Positions 6,976-17,624 are shown, numbered from the stretch's first letter. The stretch is DNA of 64,000 nt from Bacteroides graminisolvens DSM 19988 = JCM 15093 (GCF_000428125.1 NZ_KE386627.1:259375-323374); one strand, 5' to 3'. Numbers and translations are program-made. Notes: generated by a model from the letters alone, not told the origin.

Positions 6976-9285
6976 TTAATCAATCACGGTAAAACGTGCA
7001 AAGCGTAGCAACAACTGTTTTTCGCCTGCATGACGGAAACGGATCGTTGCTTTGGCATTGTCGCCACTACCTTCCAATTTAGTAACCTCTCCCATCCCGA
7101 AGCGCTCGTGCTGTATGTTTTGTCCCACTCGCAGTTCGCCCAAAGAGGTTTGCATGCTTTGAGCCGACTGGTTTTCGGTGCTGCTGTTTGCTACCTTTTT
7201 AAGATTACGGGGCAGCGTAGGTGCAATAACCTGTGCTCGGGGACGTATTTGCTGCCGTACTTCTTCTTTCCGGAAACGAGCAGCCCCTTCGTCCACTTTG
7301 TGCCCTATGCCTGCTTCGTGCGGTAAGTCCAGAAAACAGGTATCAATGTCACGTAAGAACCTGCTGGGTGTGCCAAATTCCATCTTTCCGTAACGGAAAC
7401 GAGTACGGGCATATGACAGGTAGCAATGTTCCTCGGCACGGGTAATGGCCACATAAAACAAACGGCGTTCTTCTTCCATGGCACGGGGAGAATCTCCCGC
7501 CATGCTTCCGGGAAACAGATTCTCTTCCATACCTACTACAAAAACGTTGCGGAACTCAAGTCCTTTGGCCGAGTGTACGGTCATGAGTACCACCTTGGCC
7601 CCTTCGTTATCTTTGTCGGAATCCTGATCGGTAAGCAAGGCTATGTCCGACAGATAGTCCGACAAGCTGATGTCTGTACTACCCTCTTCCATACGCAGGG
7701 CACAAAAATCTTGCAGACCGTTTACCAACTCCTCAATGTTTTCTTGTCGGCTCAAGCTTTCGGGAGAATTATCGGCATGTATATCGGTCATAATACCTGA
7801 ACGGCGGATGATATCTGTACCTATCTGATAGGCATTGTCCGTAACCAGACGATCACGGAACGATTCAATGAGTTCACGAAACTCCTGCAACTTGGTATGA
7901 GTACCTTTATTTATAGAAAGCTGGTACGCCAGCGGATCACACAATACATTCCACAGGCTGGTATTATTTCCTGTTGCCGCCTCAATTATTTTACCCAGAG
8001 TGGTATCACCAATTCCTCTTGCTGGGTAGTTAATGATACGTTTGAAAGCCTCTTCATCAGCCGGATTTACCGTTACACGGAAGTATGCCACCACATCTTT
8101 GATCTCTTTACGTTGGTAAAATGAAAGTCCGCCATAAATTTTATAAGGCATTCCGTTTTTGCGCAAGGTCTCTTCAAAAATACGGCTCTGAGCATTGGTA
8201 CGGTACAAAATGGCAAAATCACTGTATTCATAGTCGTGACGGCGGCGAAGATCTTTGATTTTGTTAATCACAATGTCGCCCTCTTCAACGTCAGAATAGG
8301 CCTGAAATACACCGATAGCCTCTCCTCTTTCCTTTTCAGAGAAGACCTCTTTGCGTATTTGCCGCTGGTTTTTTTCAATGAGACTGTTGGCCGCACACAC
8401 TATGGTTTGTGTGGAACGGTAGTTTTGTTCCAGCTTAAATACGCGGGTATTGGGATAGATCTTGGTAAAATAGAGAATGTTATCAATGTCGGCACCACGG
8501 AAAGAATAAATACTTTGGGCATCATCACCCACCACACAAATGTGTTGATGTTCGCCGGCCAATTGTTGCACAATGCTGTGCTGTGCATAATTGGTATCCT
8601 GATACTCGTCGACCAACACGTAACGGAACTGCTCGCGGTAACGTGCCAGCACGTCAGGATGCTTCTGAAACAGTATCCAGGTGTAGAACAATAGATCATC
8701 AAAATCCATTGCTCCGGCCTGTCGGCAACGTTCCCAGTATCGTTGGTACACCTCACGTATGGCAGGCATTTTAGTTGCCGCATCGGCTTCACAGGCTTCT
8801 TTATTGGCAGCATAGCCGGCAGGAGAAACCAAATGATTTTTGGCATTAGAGATACGGGCTTGTACGGTACCGGGCTTGTAAGCCTTTTCATCAAGTCCCA
8901 TTTCTTTGAGTATGGAACGGATGAGACTTTTACTATCTGCCGAATCATAAATGGTAAACCGCGAGTTAAACCCCAGATGTTCTGCTTCGGCACGTAGAAT
9001 GCGGGCAAATACGGAATGAAAGGTTCCCATCCAGAGGTATCGGGCAGCTTCTGCTCCTACCTGACGGGCAATACGTTCTTTCATCTCACGGGCGGCTTTA
9101 TTGGTAAAGGTAAGTGCCAATATGTTGCTTGCACGGTAACCGCTGCTCAGCAACCAGGCTATTTTGTATGTCAGCACGCGCGTCTTGCCTGAACCGGCAC
9201 CTGCAATAACGAGAGAAGGTCCGTCATTGTAGAGTACGGCAGCACGTTGGCTTTCATTGAGTTCTTCCAAGTAATTATCTTGCAT
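6976..9285 (-). CDS. pcrA: ATP-dependent DNA helicase PcrA/UvrD
   Basis: The 769-residue superfamily 1A 3'-5' helicase unwinds DNA in excision and mismatch repair and removes RecA or stalled polymerase. It has the Q-motif LNESQRAAV, Walker A GAGSGKT (29-35), LTFTNKAAREMKER, FHSVFARILR, motif II DEYQDTN, motif III GDDAQSIYSFRGAD, LEQNYRST, VVLMTVHSAKGLEF and motif VI FYVAITRAEE. The C-terminal tail (GQNIQHERFGMGEVTKLEG...) is the Tudor-like RNA-polymerase-binding domain seen in PcrA. It is the first gene of the minus-strand unit pcrA-HNH-ugd-decarboxylase, with a -7 box TATCTTTG 30 nt upstream. Confidence 0.95.
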   Translation of the reverse strand: MQDNYLEELNESQRAAVLYNDGPSLVIAGAGSGKTRVLTYKIAWLLSSGYRASNILALTFTNKAAREMKERIARQVGAEAARYLWMGTFHSVFARILRAEAEHLGFNSRFTIYDSADSKSLIRSILKEMGLDEKAYKPGTVQARISNAKNHLVSPAGYAANKEACEADAATKMPAIREVYQRYWERCRQAGAMDFDDLLFYTWILFQKHPDVLARYREQFRYVLVDEYQDTNYAQHSIVQQLAGEHQHICVVGDDAQSIYSFRGADIDNILYFTKIYPNTRVFKLEQNYRSTQTIVCAANSLIEKNQRQIRKEVFSEKERGEAIGVFQAYSDVEEGDIVINKIKDLRRRHDYEYSDFAILYRTNAQSRIFEETLRKNGMPYKIYGGLSFYQRKEIKDVVAYFRVTVNPADEEAFKRIINYPARGIGDTTLGKIIEAATGNNTSLWNVLCDPLAYQLSINKGTHTKLQEFRELIESFRDRLVTDNAYQIGTDIIRRSGIMTDIHADNSPESLSRQENIEELVNGLQDFCALRMEEGSTDISLSDYLSDIALLTDQDSDKDNEGAKVVLMTVHSAKGLEFRNVFVVGMEENLFPGSMAGDSPRAMEEERRLFYVAITRAEEHCYLSYARTRFRYGKMEFGTPSRFLRDIDTCFLDLPHEAGIGHKVDEGAARFRKEEVRQQIRPRAQVIAPTLPRNLKKVANSSTENQSAQSMQTSLGELRVGQNIQHERFGMGEVTKLEGSGDNAKATIRFRHAGEKQLLLRFARFTVID

Positions 9286-9314
9286 GATGAAGTGTTTCTA
9301 TCTGTTTTGGTACG

Positions 9315-9322
9315 CAAAGATA
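9315..9322 (-). promoter_or_regulatory. -7 promoter box of pcrA
   Basis: TATCTTTG on the minus strand matches TAnnTTTG, 30 nt before the pcrA start codon. The -33 region is only a weak match. Confidence 0.6.
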
Positions 9323-9443
9323 TAAGAAAGTTGTAATACTGGCGAACCTTTTTATAAATATGGCGTTATTATAATCAAAGTTTCAATCACGATTAAACAT
9401 TGAGCTTATGAATACATTATTAATGTCTTTAATATTTATGACT

Positions 9444-10025
9444 ATGACTTATAATATGCCGACGCTTCCTTATGCAACCAATGCATTGGAACCTGTAATC
9501 AGCCAGCAGACAATTGAGTTTCACTACGGTAAACACCTGCAGGCTTATGTAAATAACTTAAATAGCCTTGTTCCGGGTACGGAATTTGAAGGAAAAAGTG
9601 TGGAAGAAATTGTAAAAACTGCTCCCGATGGCGCTGTATTTAACAATGCCGGACAAGTTTTGAATCACGAACTGTACTTCACACAATTTGCTCCGAAACC
9701 TGCTCATAGCGAACCGGTAGGCAAACTAGCCGAGGCTATTGTGAAAGATTTCGGCAGTTTTGATAATTTCAAGAAAGAGTTTACTGCTGCCTCTGTTGGC
9801 CTGTTTGGCTCAGGATGGGCATGGCTTTCTGTTGATAAGAGCGGTAAACTGGTAATTACAAAAGAAGCCAACGGAAGTAATCCGGTGCGTGCAGGACTGA
9901 AACCGTTACTAGGGTTTGACGTATGGGAACACTCTTATTACTTGGATTATCAAAACCGCCGTGCCGACCACATCAATGCTCTTTGGAGTATTGTTGACTG
10001 GGACGTTGTAGGAAGCCGCTTTTAA
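9444..10025 (+). CDS. sodB: Superoxide dismutase (Fe/Mn family)
   Basis: The gene encodes 193 residues from the ATG at 9444 (MTYNMPTLPYA), the start typical of Bacteroides SODs; an in-frame ATG at 9408 would add twelve hydrophobic residues not usual in the family. The enzyme dismutates superoxide to peroxide and oxygen in the cytoplasm. Metal ligands are His27 and a His in NHELYF (about 75), then Asp and His in DVWEHSYY (about 157-161). The FNNAGQVLNHELYF and GSGWAWL motifs fit the iron/cambialistic subgroup known from B. fragilis; which metal is used cannot be told from sequence alone. It is a single gene followed by a terminator. Confidence 0.95.
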   Translation: MTYNMPTLPYATNALEPVISQQTIEFHYGKHLQAYVNNLNSLVPGTEFEGKSVEEIVKTAPDGAVFNNAGQVLNHELYFTQFAPKPAHSEPVGKLAEAIVKDFGSFDNFKKEFTAASVGLFGSGWAWLSVDKSGKLVITKEANGSNPVRAGLKPLLGFDVWEHSYYLDYQNRRADHINALWSIVDWDVVGSRF

Positions 10026-10071
10026 GGCTTGACTCACACCGCTTTACTAAAAGCGTGGCGTTGAAACAAAT

Positions 10072-10108
10072 AAAACACAGATATTGATTTTAATGTCTGT
10101 GTTTTTTT
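10072..10108 (+). terminator. Terminator after sodB
   Basis: AACACAGATATT (10074-10085) and AATGTCTGTGTT (10092-10103) form a 12-bp stem followed by a run of T. It lies about 50 nt after the sodB stop and immediately precedes the next gene's promoter. Confidence 0.8.
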
Positions 10109-10109
10109 A

Positions 10110-10117
10110 TACCTTTG
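10110..10117 (+). promoter_or_regulatory. -7 promoter box of the sensor kinase
   Basis: TACCTTTG matches TAnnTTTG, 24 nt before the ATG at 10142. It partly abuts the T-run of the sodB terminator. Confidence 0.6.
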
Positions 10118-10141
10118 CGGCCTGTATAATATCTGATATCT

Positions 10142-12145
10142 ATGAAGTTTGTTTATAAAGATCAAGCACAGCGATCTCTTCTGGTAATATTTTTACTGTT
10201 TTTCTGTTTGATAGCTATCAAGGCACATGACTTGACAGTTGTAAAAGGTCAAATAAAAGATAGTAAAGAGATTCTGTTTATCAGCGCATACCACTCCGAT
10301 ACACGCTACACCTCCGAAAATATAGCCGAATTCATTGACACTTACCGCAATCTGGGCGGAAATTGTTCCGTAGTTATTGAAAACATGAACTGCATGGGGC
10401 TTGATGAAGCACAAAGATGGCCTCGAAGAATGAAACGTCTCTTGGATAAACATCCTCATGTTGCCATGATTGTACTATTAGGTGGTGAGGCTTGGAACTC
10501 TTTCCTGAAATTGAACGATCCCGAATATAACAAGGTGCCGGTGATGTTTGCTATGGCTTCCCGCAATGGTTTCTTGATTCCGAACGATTCTATTTCGCTC
10601 ACTGATTACGAACCGCAGTCTGTGGACATGTACGAGCAAATGCACAGTGTAAATGTGAAGATGGCTATTGCTAGCAATCATAATGTGATTAAAAACATAG
10701 AACTGATTCGCACACTTTATCCTAAAAACAATCATTTGGCCATATTGACAGATAATACTTACTATGGCCTGGCACATTATGCATACGTCAAGAAAGAGCT
10801 GAAGAAAGTTTCAGGTATTCATCCTATTTATATTGACGGGAGAAAAAAAAGTCTAGATCAAGCAGTAGAAGCTCTACATGGAGTACCTCACAATAGTGTA
10901 CTTTTACTTGCCATGTGGAAAATAGATAGTCTCAATATTTCTTATGTAAATAATGCTGCAACTGCTTTTCAATTTGTACAACCACATATACCGGTATTTT
11001 CGCTGACAGGCACTGGTATGGGGCATTGGGCTATTGGCGGATACATGCCTCATATTGAAGGAATTGGCAGAAGACTTGGCTTTAAGGCCTATGAGGTGCT
11101 TGACAAAAAAGAAGTCAAGGCTCCCGAAATGATTACTTTGCGCAATGAATACAGGTTCGATGATCAAAAGATCAAGGAGTTCAAAATAAACTCCTCACTG
11201 TTACCAAAAAATTCAATCCTGATTAACCACATTCCTCCTTTCTTTGTGGTTTACAAGAAAGAAATAGAAACTTTATTCTTGGTTTTCATTACCTTGGTAT
11301 TGGGTCTGGTTACTAGCTTGTACTATTACTTTAAAATGAAAGCTCTGAAAAATAACATGGCTTCTTTGAATGAAGAGCTTAGACACGATAAGGCTAAACT
11401 GGAAAAATCAGAAGCCGACTTACGTCATGCCAAAGAATTGGCCGAAGAAGCTAACCTTATGAAGAGTGCTTTTGTGTCCAACATGAGTCATGAAATTCGT
11501 ACGCCTCTTAATGCCATAGTGGGATTCACCAGCTTATTGGTTGAAAATGATTGTGCCACGGAGGAACAAAAGGAATATGCCAAGATCATTCAAACCAATT
11601 CAGATTTACTATTGCAACTCATTAGTGATGTACTTGACATTTCCAGACTGGAATCGGGTCGACTGAAATTCAATTATGAGATACGTGATTTGGCGGCTAC
11701 GCTGAGCGATATGGTTGTTCAAACGCAACGCTTGTCGCAAGAAAAACAAGTAGCGATAGCTACCAGTTTTTCTGATGAATCACTGATCATTGAAACGGAT
11801 CCGTTGCGCTTACAGCAAATTGTAATTAACCTGGTAAATAATGCCTTGAAATTTACTCCTCCCGGAGGTAAGATTACCATAGGATTTGAAAAAGATATTG
11901 AAGATAAATGTGTGCTGATTTCTGTCACAGATACCGGTCGTGGCATTCCGGCCGAGAAACATCAGGATGTATTTAAACGTTTCGAAAAGCTCGATGAATT
12001 TATCCAGGGCACGGGACTGGGGCTCTCCATTTGTAAGCTTACCATTAATTATATGGGAGGTGATATCTGGATTGATCGCGCATACACTGACGGAGCACGT
12101 TTTGTATTCTCGCATCCGTTTACACAAGCGGATAGAAAAGCATAG
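10142..12145 (+). CDS. Sensor histidine kinase with ABC-substrate-binding-like periplasmic domain
   Basis: The 667-residue membrane kinase has a signal anchor at 11-28 and a large periplasmic region (about 30-372) with the two-lobed pattern of ABC_sub_bind-type substrate-binding proteins (KEILFISAYHSDTRYT ... VLLGGEAWNSF ... LAILTDNTYYG ... PVFSLTGTGMGHWAIGGY). A transmembrane helix follows at 377-397, then a short coiled coil (about 405-440) and the kinase core: H-box FVSNMSHEIRTPL with His450, N-box NLVNNALKF, G1 DTGRGI, G2 GTGLGLSI. There is no receiver domain and no response regulator gene beside it, so the partner is elsewhere. It lies just upstream of the thiamin operon but has its own promoter; a link to thiamin is not supported. 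The ligand is unknown. Confidence 0.87.
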   Translation: MKFVYKDQAQRSLLVIFLLFFCLIAIKAHDLTVVKGQIKDSKEILFISAYHSDTRYTSENIAEFIDTYRNLGGNCSVVIENMNCMGLDEAQRWPRRMKRLLDKHPHVAMIVLLGGEAWNSFLKLNDPEYNKVPVMFAMASRNGFLIPNDSISLTDYEPQSVDMYEQMHSVNVKMAIASNHNVIKNIELIRTLYPKNNHLAILTDNTYYGLAHYAYVKKELKKVSGIHPIYIDGRKKSLDQAVEALHGVPHNSVLLLAMWKIDSLNISYVNNAATAFQFVQPHIPVFSLTGTGMGHWAIGGYMPHIEGIGRRLGFKAYEVLDKKEVKAPEMITLRNEYRFDDQKIKEFKINSSLLPKNSILINHIPPFFVVYKKEIETLFLVFITLVLGLVTSLYYYFKMKALKNNMASLNEELRHDKAKLEKSEADLRHAKELAEEANLMKSAFVSNMSHEIRTPLNAIVGFTSLLVENDCATEEQKEYAKIIQTNSDLLLQLISDVLDISRLESGRLKFNYEIRDLAATLSDMVVQTQRLSQEKQVAIATSFSDESLIIETDPLRLQQIVINLVNNALKFTPPGGKITIGFEKDIEDKCVLISVTDTGRGIPAEKHQDVFKRFEKLDEFIQGTGLGLSICKLTINYMGGDIWIDRAYTDGARFVFSHPFTQADRKA

Positions 12146-12220
12146 TCTTTTTATTTATCTCCGAAAAATTACTTTTTCAATAGGGTTTCTCAATTATTTT
12201 GTTTTACTTTGTCCGCTGTA

Positions 12221-12297
12221 AAGACAAAGGGGTGCCCTAAAGGCTGAGATTATACCCTACGAACCTGATGCAGATAATACTGACGCAGGGAATTGTT
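12221..12297 (+). ncRNA. TPP riboswitch (THI element)
   Basis: The leader contains the two conserved TPP aptamer blocks: ACAAAGGGGTGCC followed by GGCTGAGATTATACCC (pyrimidine-sensing arm, CTGAGA), and GAACCTGATGCAGATAATAC followed by TGACGCAGGGAA (pyrophosphate-sensing arm). The closing stem is formed by GACAA and TTGTT. It precedes thiS by about 80 nt, so TPP should shut down the whole thiS-E-G-C-H-F operon. The platform is not obvious: no strong terminator with a T-run is visible between the aptamer and thiS, so control may be on translation or through a weaker structure. An imperfect -7 box TTACTTTG lies at 12204-12211, giving a transcript that starts about at the aptamer. Confidence 0.95.
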
Positions 12298-12378
12298 ATT
12301 TTTCTTTTCTTATGTAAACTCTTCTTTTAACAGGCGCTACGCTTTGTTTTTACATCTATTTATTTAATACTGAAAATA

Positions 12379-12579
12379 ATGGAGGTAATAGTCAACAACA
12401 AAGCAACAGTGATTTCCGAATCAGCTACATTGGAACAGCTCATTAGTGAGCTCAACATCTTGTCCACAGGAATGGCGATGGCTGTGAACAAACAATTAAT
12501 TCCTCGTACACAATGGAAAACCTTTTCATTAACTGAAAAAGATGAAGTGGTGATCATCAAGGCAGCTTGCGGAGGATAA
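12379..12579 (+). CDS. thiS: Sulfur carrier protein ThiS
   Basis: The 66-residue ubiquitin-fold protein ends ...IIKAACGG. The C-terminal Gly-Gly is adenylylated by ThiF and converted to a thiocarboxylate that donates sulfur to the thiazole ring made by ThiG. The start MEVIVNNKATV gives the normal family length. It is the first gene after the TPP riboswitch; thiE begins 3 nt after its stop. Confidence 0.95.
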   Translation: MEVIVNNKATVISESATLEQLISELNILSTGMAMAVNKQLIPRTQWKTFSLTEKDEVVIIKAACGG

Positions 12580-12582
12580 CAC

Positions 12583-13197
12583 ATGGCCAGTCTACAATTT
12601 ATTACCCACGAGACGGATCAGTTTTCGTATCGTGAAGGAGCTTTTATGGCTTTGGAAGCCGGCTGTAAATGGATTCAACTGCGCATGAAAGATGTAGCTG
12701 TTGAAACGGTACGGCAATTGGCTGAAGAGCTAAAAAAGGCTTGTGAAAACCGCCATGCATTGCTCATCATTGATGACTATGTTGAGGTAGCTCGTGAAGT
12801 GAAGGCCGATGGTGTGCACTTAGGTAAGAATGACATGCCCATTGAGGAAGCTCGTAAACTGTTGGGTGAAGGCTTTATCATTGGTGGTACAGCTAACACC
12901 TTTGAGGATGTGAAGCGACATTACGAAGCAGGGGCCGATTACCTAGGAATCGGACCGTTTCGTTTTACTACGACTAAAAAGAACCTGAGTCCTATTCTGG
13001 GACTGGAGGGGTATCGTAACATCAAACAACAAATGATTGAAGCCGATATTATTTTACCGGCGGTGGCTATTGGCGGTATTACCGTGGAAGATATTCCGGC
13101 TATACTGGTAACCGGCATAGAAGGTATTGCTATGAGTGGTGCCATTCTACAAGCACATGATCCGGATGCTGAGATAAAACGCATACTTACCATGTAG
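12583..13197 (+). CDS. thiE: Thiamine-phosphate synthase ThiE
   Basis: The 204-residue TIM-barrel enzyme couples HMP-pyrophosphate with the thiazole phosphate to give thiamin phosphate. Conserved elements are QLRMKD (pyrophosphate contact), [43 protein letters not shown] and VAIGGI. It starts 3 nt after thiS and is the canonical ThiE of the riboswitch-controlled operon. A second, more divergent member of the family is encoded at 17625-18233. Confidence 0.94.
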   Translation: MASLQFITHETDQFSYREGAFMALEAGCKWIQLRMKDVAVETVRQLAEELKKACENRHALLIIDDYVEVAREVKADGVHLGKNDMPIEEARKLLGEGFIIGGTANTFEDVKRHYEAGADYLGIGPFRFTTTKKNLSPILGLEGYRNIKQQMIEADIILPAVAIGGITVEDIPAILVTGIEGIAMSGAILQAHDPDAEIKRILTM

Positions 13198-13219
13198 TGA
13201 AAAACATACGTTTAAAGAA

Positions 13220-13996
13220 ATGAATACAATGAAGAAACTTACAATTGCAGGGAGAGAGTTTACCTCCCGTCTGTTCTTGGGAACGGGAAAATTTAGTTCG
13301 AACGAACTGATGGAAGAAGCCATTTTGGCTTCGGATACACAACTAGTCACAGTGGCAATGAAACGAATCGACATGGACAATCAGGAAGATGACATGCTGA
13401 AACACATTGTGCATCCGGGTATCGGACTGCTACCCAATACATCGGGCGCACGCAATGCCGAAGAGGCTGTCTTTGCCGCACAAATGGCACGTGAAGCCTT
13501 TGGTACCAATTGGTTAAAGCTGGAAATTCATCCTGATCCTCGTTACTTGCTGCCCGATCCTATTGAAACATTAAAGGCCACGGAAGAACTCGTGAAACAG
13601 GGATTCGTAGTACTCCCCTATTGTCAGGCCGATCCGGTGTTATGCAAACGTCTGGAAGAGGCAGGTGCGGCTGTTGTGATGCCGTTGGGCGCTCCCATTG
13701 GTACCAATATGGGGTTACAAACACGTGACTTCCTTCGTATCATCATTGAACAGGCTAATGTTCCTGTGGTCGTAGATGCCGGTATCGGTGTGCCCAGTCA
13801 TGCTGCCGAAGCCATGGAAATGGGTGCTTCGGCCGTATTGGTTAATACGGCTATAGCTGTAGCAGGCAATCCGGTAGCCATGGCTGTTGCATTCAAAGAG
13901 GCAGTTATTGCCGGACAAAGGGCGTTTGAAGCAGGTCCGGGTATGACGGGAATCTTGGCAGATGCCAGTTCACCACTTACCGCATTTCTGGATTAA
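13220..13996 (+). CDS. thiG: Thiazole synthase ThiG
   Basis: The 258-residue TIM-barrel enzyme condenses 1-deoxy-D-xylulose 5-phosphate, dehydroglycine and the ThiS thiocarboxylate into the thiazole phosphate. Lys100 in [10 protein letters not shown] should form the Schiff base with the sugar. [54 protein letters not shown] and LVNTAIA are all present. A second ATG three codons in ([11 protein letters not shown]) is an equally possible start. It lies 22 nt after thiE. Confidence 0.96.
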   Translation: MNTMKKLTIAGREFTSRLFLGTGKFSSNELMEEAILASDTQLVTVAMKRIDMDNQEDDMLKHIVHPGIGLLPNTSGARNAEEAVFAAQMAREAFGTNWLKLEIHPDPRYLLPDPIETLKATEELVKQGFVVLPYCQADPVLCKRLEEAGAAVVMPLGAPIGTNMGLQTRDFLRIIIEQANVPVVVDAGIGVPSHAAEAMEMGASAVLVNTAIAVAGNPVAMAVAFKEAVIAGQRAFEAGPGMTGILADASSPLTAFLD

Positions 13997-14019
13997 ATGA
14001 AGCGTATTGTTTAACGTGA

Positions 14020-15732
<1,713 letters not shown>

Positions 15733-15750
15733 GGCACTAAAAGAAATAAT

Positions 15751-16875
15751 ATGTGGTTTTCAGAAGAACTGGAAAAGATATCGTGGGAACAGACAACCCG
15801 CGATATCTATGAAAAGACCGATGCCGATGTGCGTAGGGCCTTAGCAAAAAAGAGTCTGGACGTGGAGGATTTCAAAGCACTTATTTCACCTGCGGCAACA
15901 CCTTATCTGGAGGTGATGGCGCAGCTTAGCCGAAAGTATACATTGGAACGTTTCGGTAAAACCATTTCTATGTTTATTCCGCTCTACATTACCAATTCGT
16001 GTACCAATTCATGTATCTATTGCGGCTTCAATCATAATAATCCCATGAAGCGTACCATCCTCACGGAAGAGGAAATGATTAACGAATACAAAGCCATTAA
16101 AAAGCTGGCTCCTTTTGAGAATTTATTATTGGTAACGGGTGAAAATCCGGCTAAGGCAGGGGTTGATTACATCAAGCGGGCTTTGTTATTGGCACGCCCT
16201 TATTTTTCTAATCTTCAAATTGAGGTTATGCCTCTTAAATCAGAAGAATATGAGCAACTTACACATGCTGGACTAAATGGAGTTATCTGTTTCCAGGAAA
16301 CGTATAACCGAGCTAATTACAACCTTTATCACCCTCGCGGGATGAAGTCTAAATTCGAATGGCGTGTTAACGGTTTCGACCGTATGGGACAAGCCGGCGT
16401 ACATAAGATAGGTATGGGTGTACTGATTGGTTTGGAAGAGTGGCGCACAGATGTTACCATGATGGCTTATCACTTGCGTTACTTACAAAAGCATTATTGG
16501 AAAACAAAGTACAGTGTAAACTTTCCTCGCATGAGGCCTTCTGAAAACGGAGGATTTCAACCCAATGTCGTTATGAGTGATCGGGAACTGGCACAGCTGA
16601 CCTTTGCGATGCGTATCTTTGATCATGATGTGGACATCTCCTATTCCACCCGCGAATGTGCCGAACTTCGTGATCAGATGGCTACGTTGGGGGTAACAAC
16701 CATGAGTGCGGAAAGTAAGACTGAACCGGGTGGTTACTTCAGTTATCCGCAAACATTGGAGCAATTTCATGTGAGTGACGAACGTAAAGCAGTGGAGGTT
16801 GATGCTGCCTTGCGTGCATTGGGAAGAATACCGGTATACAAAGACTGGGATTTAGCATTAGACAGAATAAAATGA
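15751..16875 (+). CDS. thiH: Tyrosine lyase ThiH
   Basis: The 374-residue radical-SAM enzyme cleaves tyrosine to p-cresol and dehydroglycine, the glycine-derived input for ThiG. The cluster-binding cysteines are Cys84, Cys88 and Cys91 in TNSCTNSCIYCGF (CX3CX2C). LLVTGENPAKAG, QEVM/EVMPLKSEEY, FQETYNRANY and GMGVLIGLEEWR follow as in the family. ThiH (anaerobic) instead of ThiO fits a gut anaerobe. Its stop overlaps the thiF start by 4 nt, implying coupled translation. Confidence 0.95.
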   Translation: MWFSEELEKISWEQTTRDIYEKTDADVRRALAKKSLDVEDFKALISPAATPYLEVMAQLSRKYTLERFGKTISMFIPLYITNSCTNSCIYCGFNHNNPMKRTILTEEEMINEYKAIKKLAPFENLLLVTGENPAKAGVDYIKRALLLARPYFSNLQIEVMPLKSEEYEQLTHAGLNGVICFQETYNRANYNLYHPRGMKSKFEWRVNGFDRMGQAGVHKIGMGVLIGLEEWRTDVTMMAYHLRYLQKHYWKTKYSVNFPRMRPSENGGFQPNVVMSDRELAQLTFAMRIFDHDVDISYSTRECAELRDQMATLGVTTMSAESKTEPGGYFSYPQTLEQFHVSDERKAVEVDAALRALGRIPVYKDWDLALDRIK

Positions 16876-17567
16876 TGGAGAGATATAACAGGCAGATGAT
16901 GCTCCCGGAAATAGGTCAGGAAGGGCAAGACAAGCTGCAAGCTGCTAAAGTACTTGTTGTTGGCGTTGGGGGACTGGGCTCTCCCATTGCCCTTTATCTG
17001 GCTGGTGCCGGCGTAGGTACATTGGGACTGGTAGATTGTGATGTGGTAGATGTGTCGAACCTGCATAGGCAGGTATTGTATACGGAGGATGAAACGGGTG
17101 ATTTGAAGGCAGTGTGTGCAGCCATGCGTTTGCAGGCGCTCAATCGGAGTATTACCATTCATGCTTTTCCGGGCAGGTTGACGAAGGAGAATGCTGAAGA
17201 GCTGATTGGTACTTACGATTTGGTGGTTGACGGATGCGATAATTTTGCCACCCGGTATTTGATAAACGACATATGCGTAAAGTTGGGTAAGCCCTATGTG
17301 TACGGGGCTATTTGTGGTTTCGAGGGGCAGGTATCTGTCTTTAACCACAATTCGGATAAAACATATCGCGACTTATTTCCCGATGAAGAGTTGATGCTCA
17401 AAATGCCCCCGCCTCCCAAAGGCGTAATTGGTATGACACCGGGTGTAACAGGCTGTGTGCAGGCTATGGAAGCCGTGAAGATTATTTGTGGTTTGGGTGA
17501 AGTGATGGCGGGTAAACTTTGGACTATAGATATTAGAACCTTGCAAACTAACATCTTTTCACTATAA
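16872..17567 (+). CDS. thiF: ThiS adenylyltransferase ThiF (HesA/MoeB/ThiF family)
   Basis: The 231-residue E1-like enzyme adenylylates the C-terminus of ThiS. The ATP loop GVGGLGSP (31-38), D-D-V-loop NLHRQVLY, Lys in GDLKA and Asp in DGCDNF are conserved. It lacks what E. coli ThiF uses after adenylylation: the CX2C zinc pair (here TYRDLF in place of CYRCLF), any cysteine in the crossover loop after it (LMLKMPPPPKGVIGMTPGV), and the C-terminal CPxCG, because the protein stops at TNIFSL. It is therefore about 20 residues shorter than E. coli ThiF. Sulfur transfer probably does not go through a ThiF acyl-disulfide. Position (ATGA overlap with thiH) supports ThiF rather than MoeB. Confidence 0.9.
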   Translation: MMERYNRQMMLPEIGQEGQDKLQAAKVLVVGVGGLGSPIALYLAGAGVGTLGLVDCDVVDVSNLHRQVLYTEDETGDLKAVCAAMRLQALNRSITIHAFPGRLTKENAEELIGTYDLVVDGCDNFATRYLINDICVKLGKPYVYGAICGFEGQVSVFNHNSDKTYRDLFPDEELMLKMPPPPKGVIGMTPGVTGCVQAMEAVKIICGLGEVMAGKLWTIDIRTLQTNIFSL

Positions 17568-17569
17568 AG

Positions 17570-17602
17570 TTTGGAGCGTATGGCATGAATGAGCTAACTT
17601 TG
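17570..17602 (+). promoter_or_regulatory. Separate promoter for the second ThiE/TenI-like gene
   Basis: TTTG (17570-17573), a 21-nt spacer and TAACTTTG (17595-17602) match the Bacteroidetes consensus exactly, just after the thiF stop. This gives a leader of about 15 nt with no room for a riboswitch. Confidence 0.8.
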
Positions 17603-17624
17603 TGGCAATTTTCACATTTTTAGA

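Noticed and set aside
8236..9008. Several 80-200 codon frames antisense to or in another frame of pcrA
   Set aside because: No protein family character and full overlap with conserved helicase motifs.
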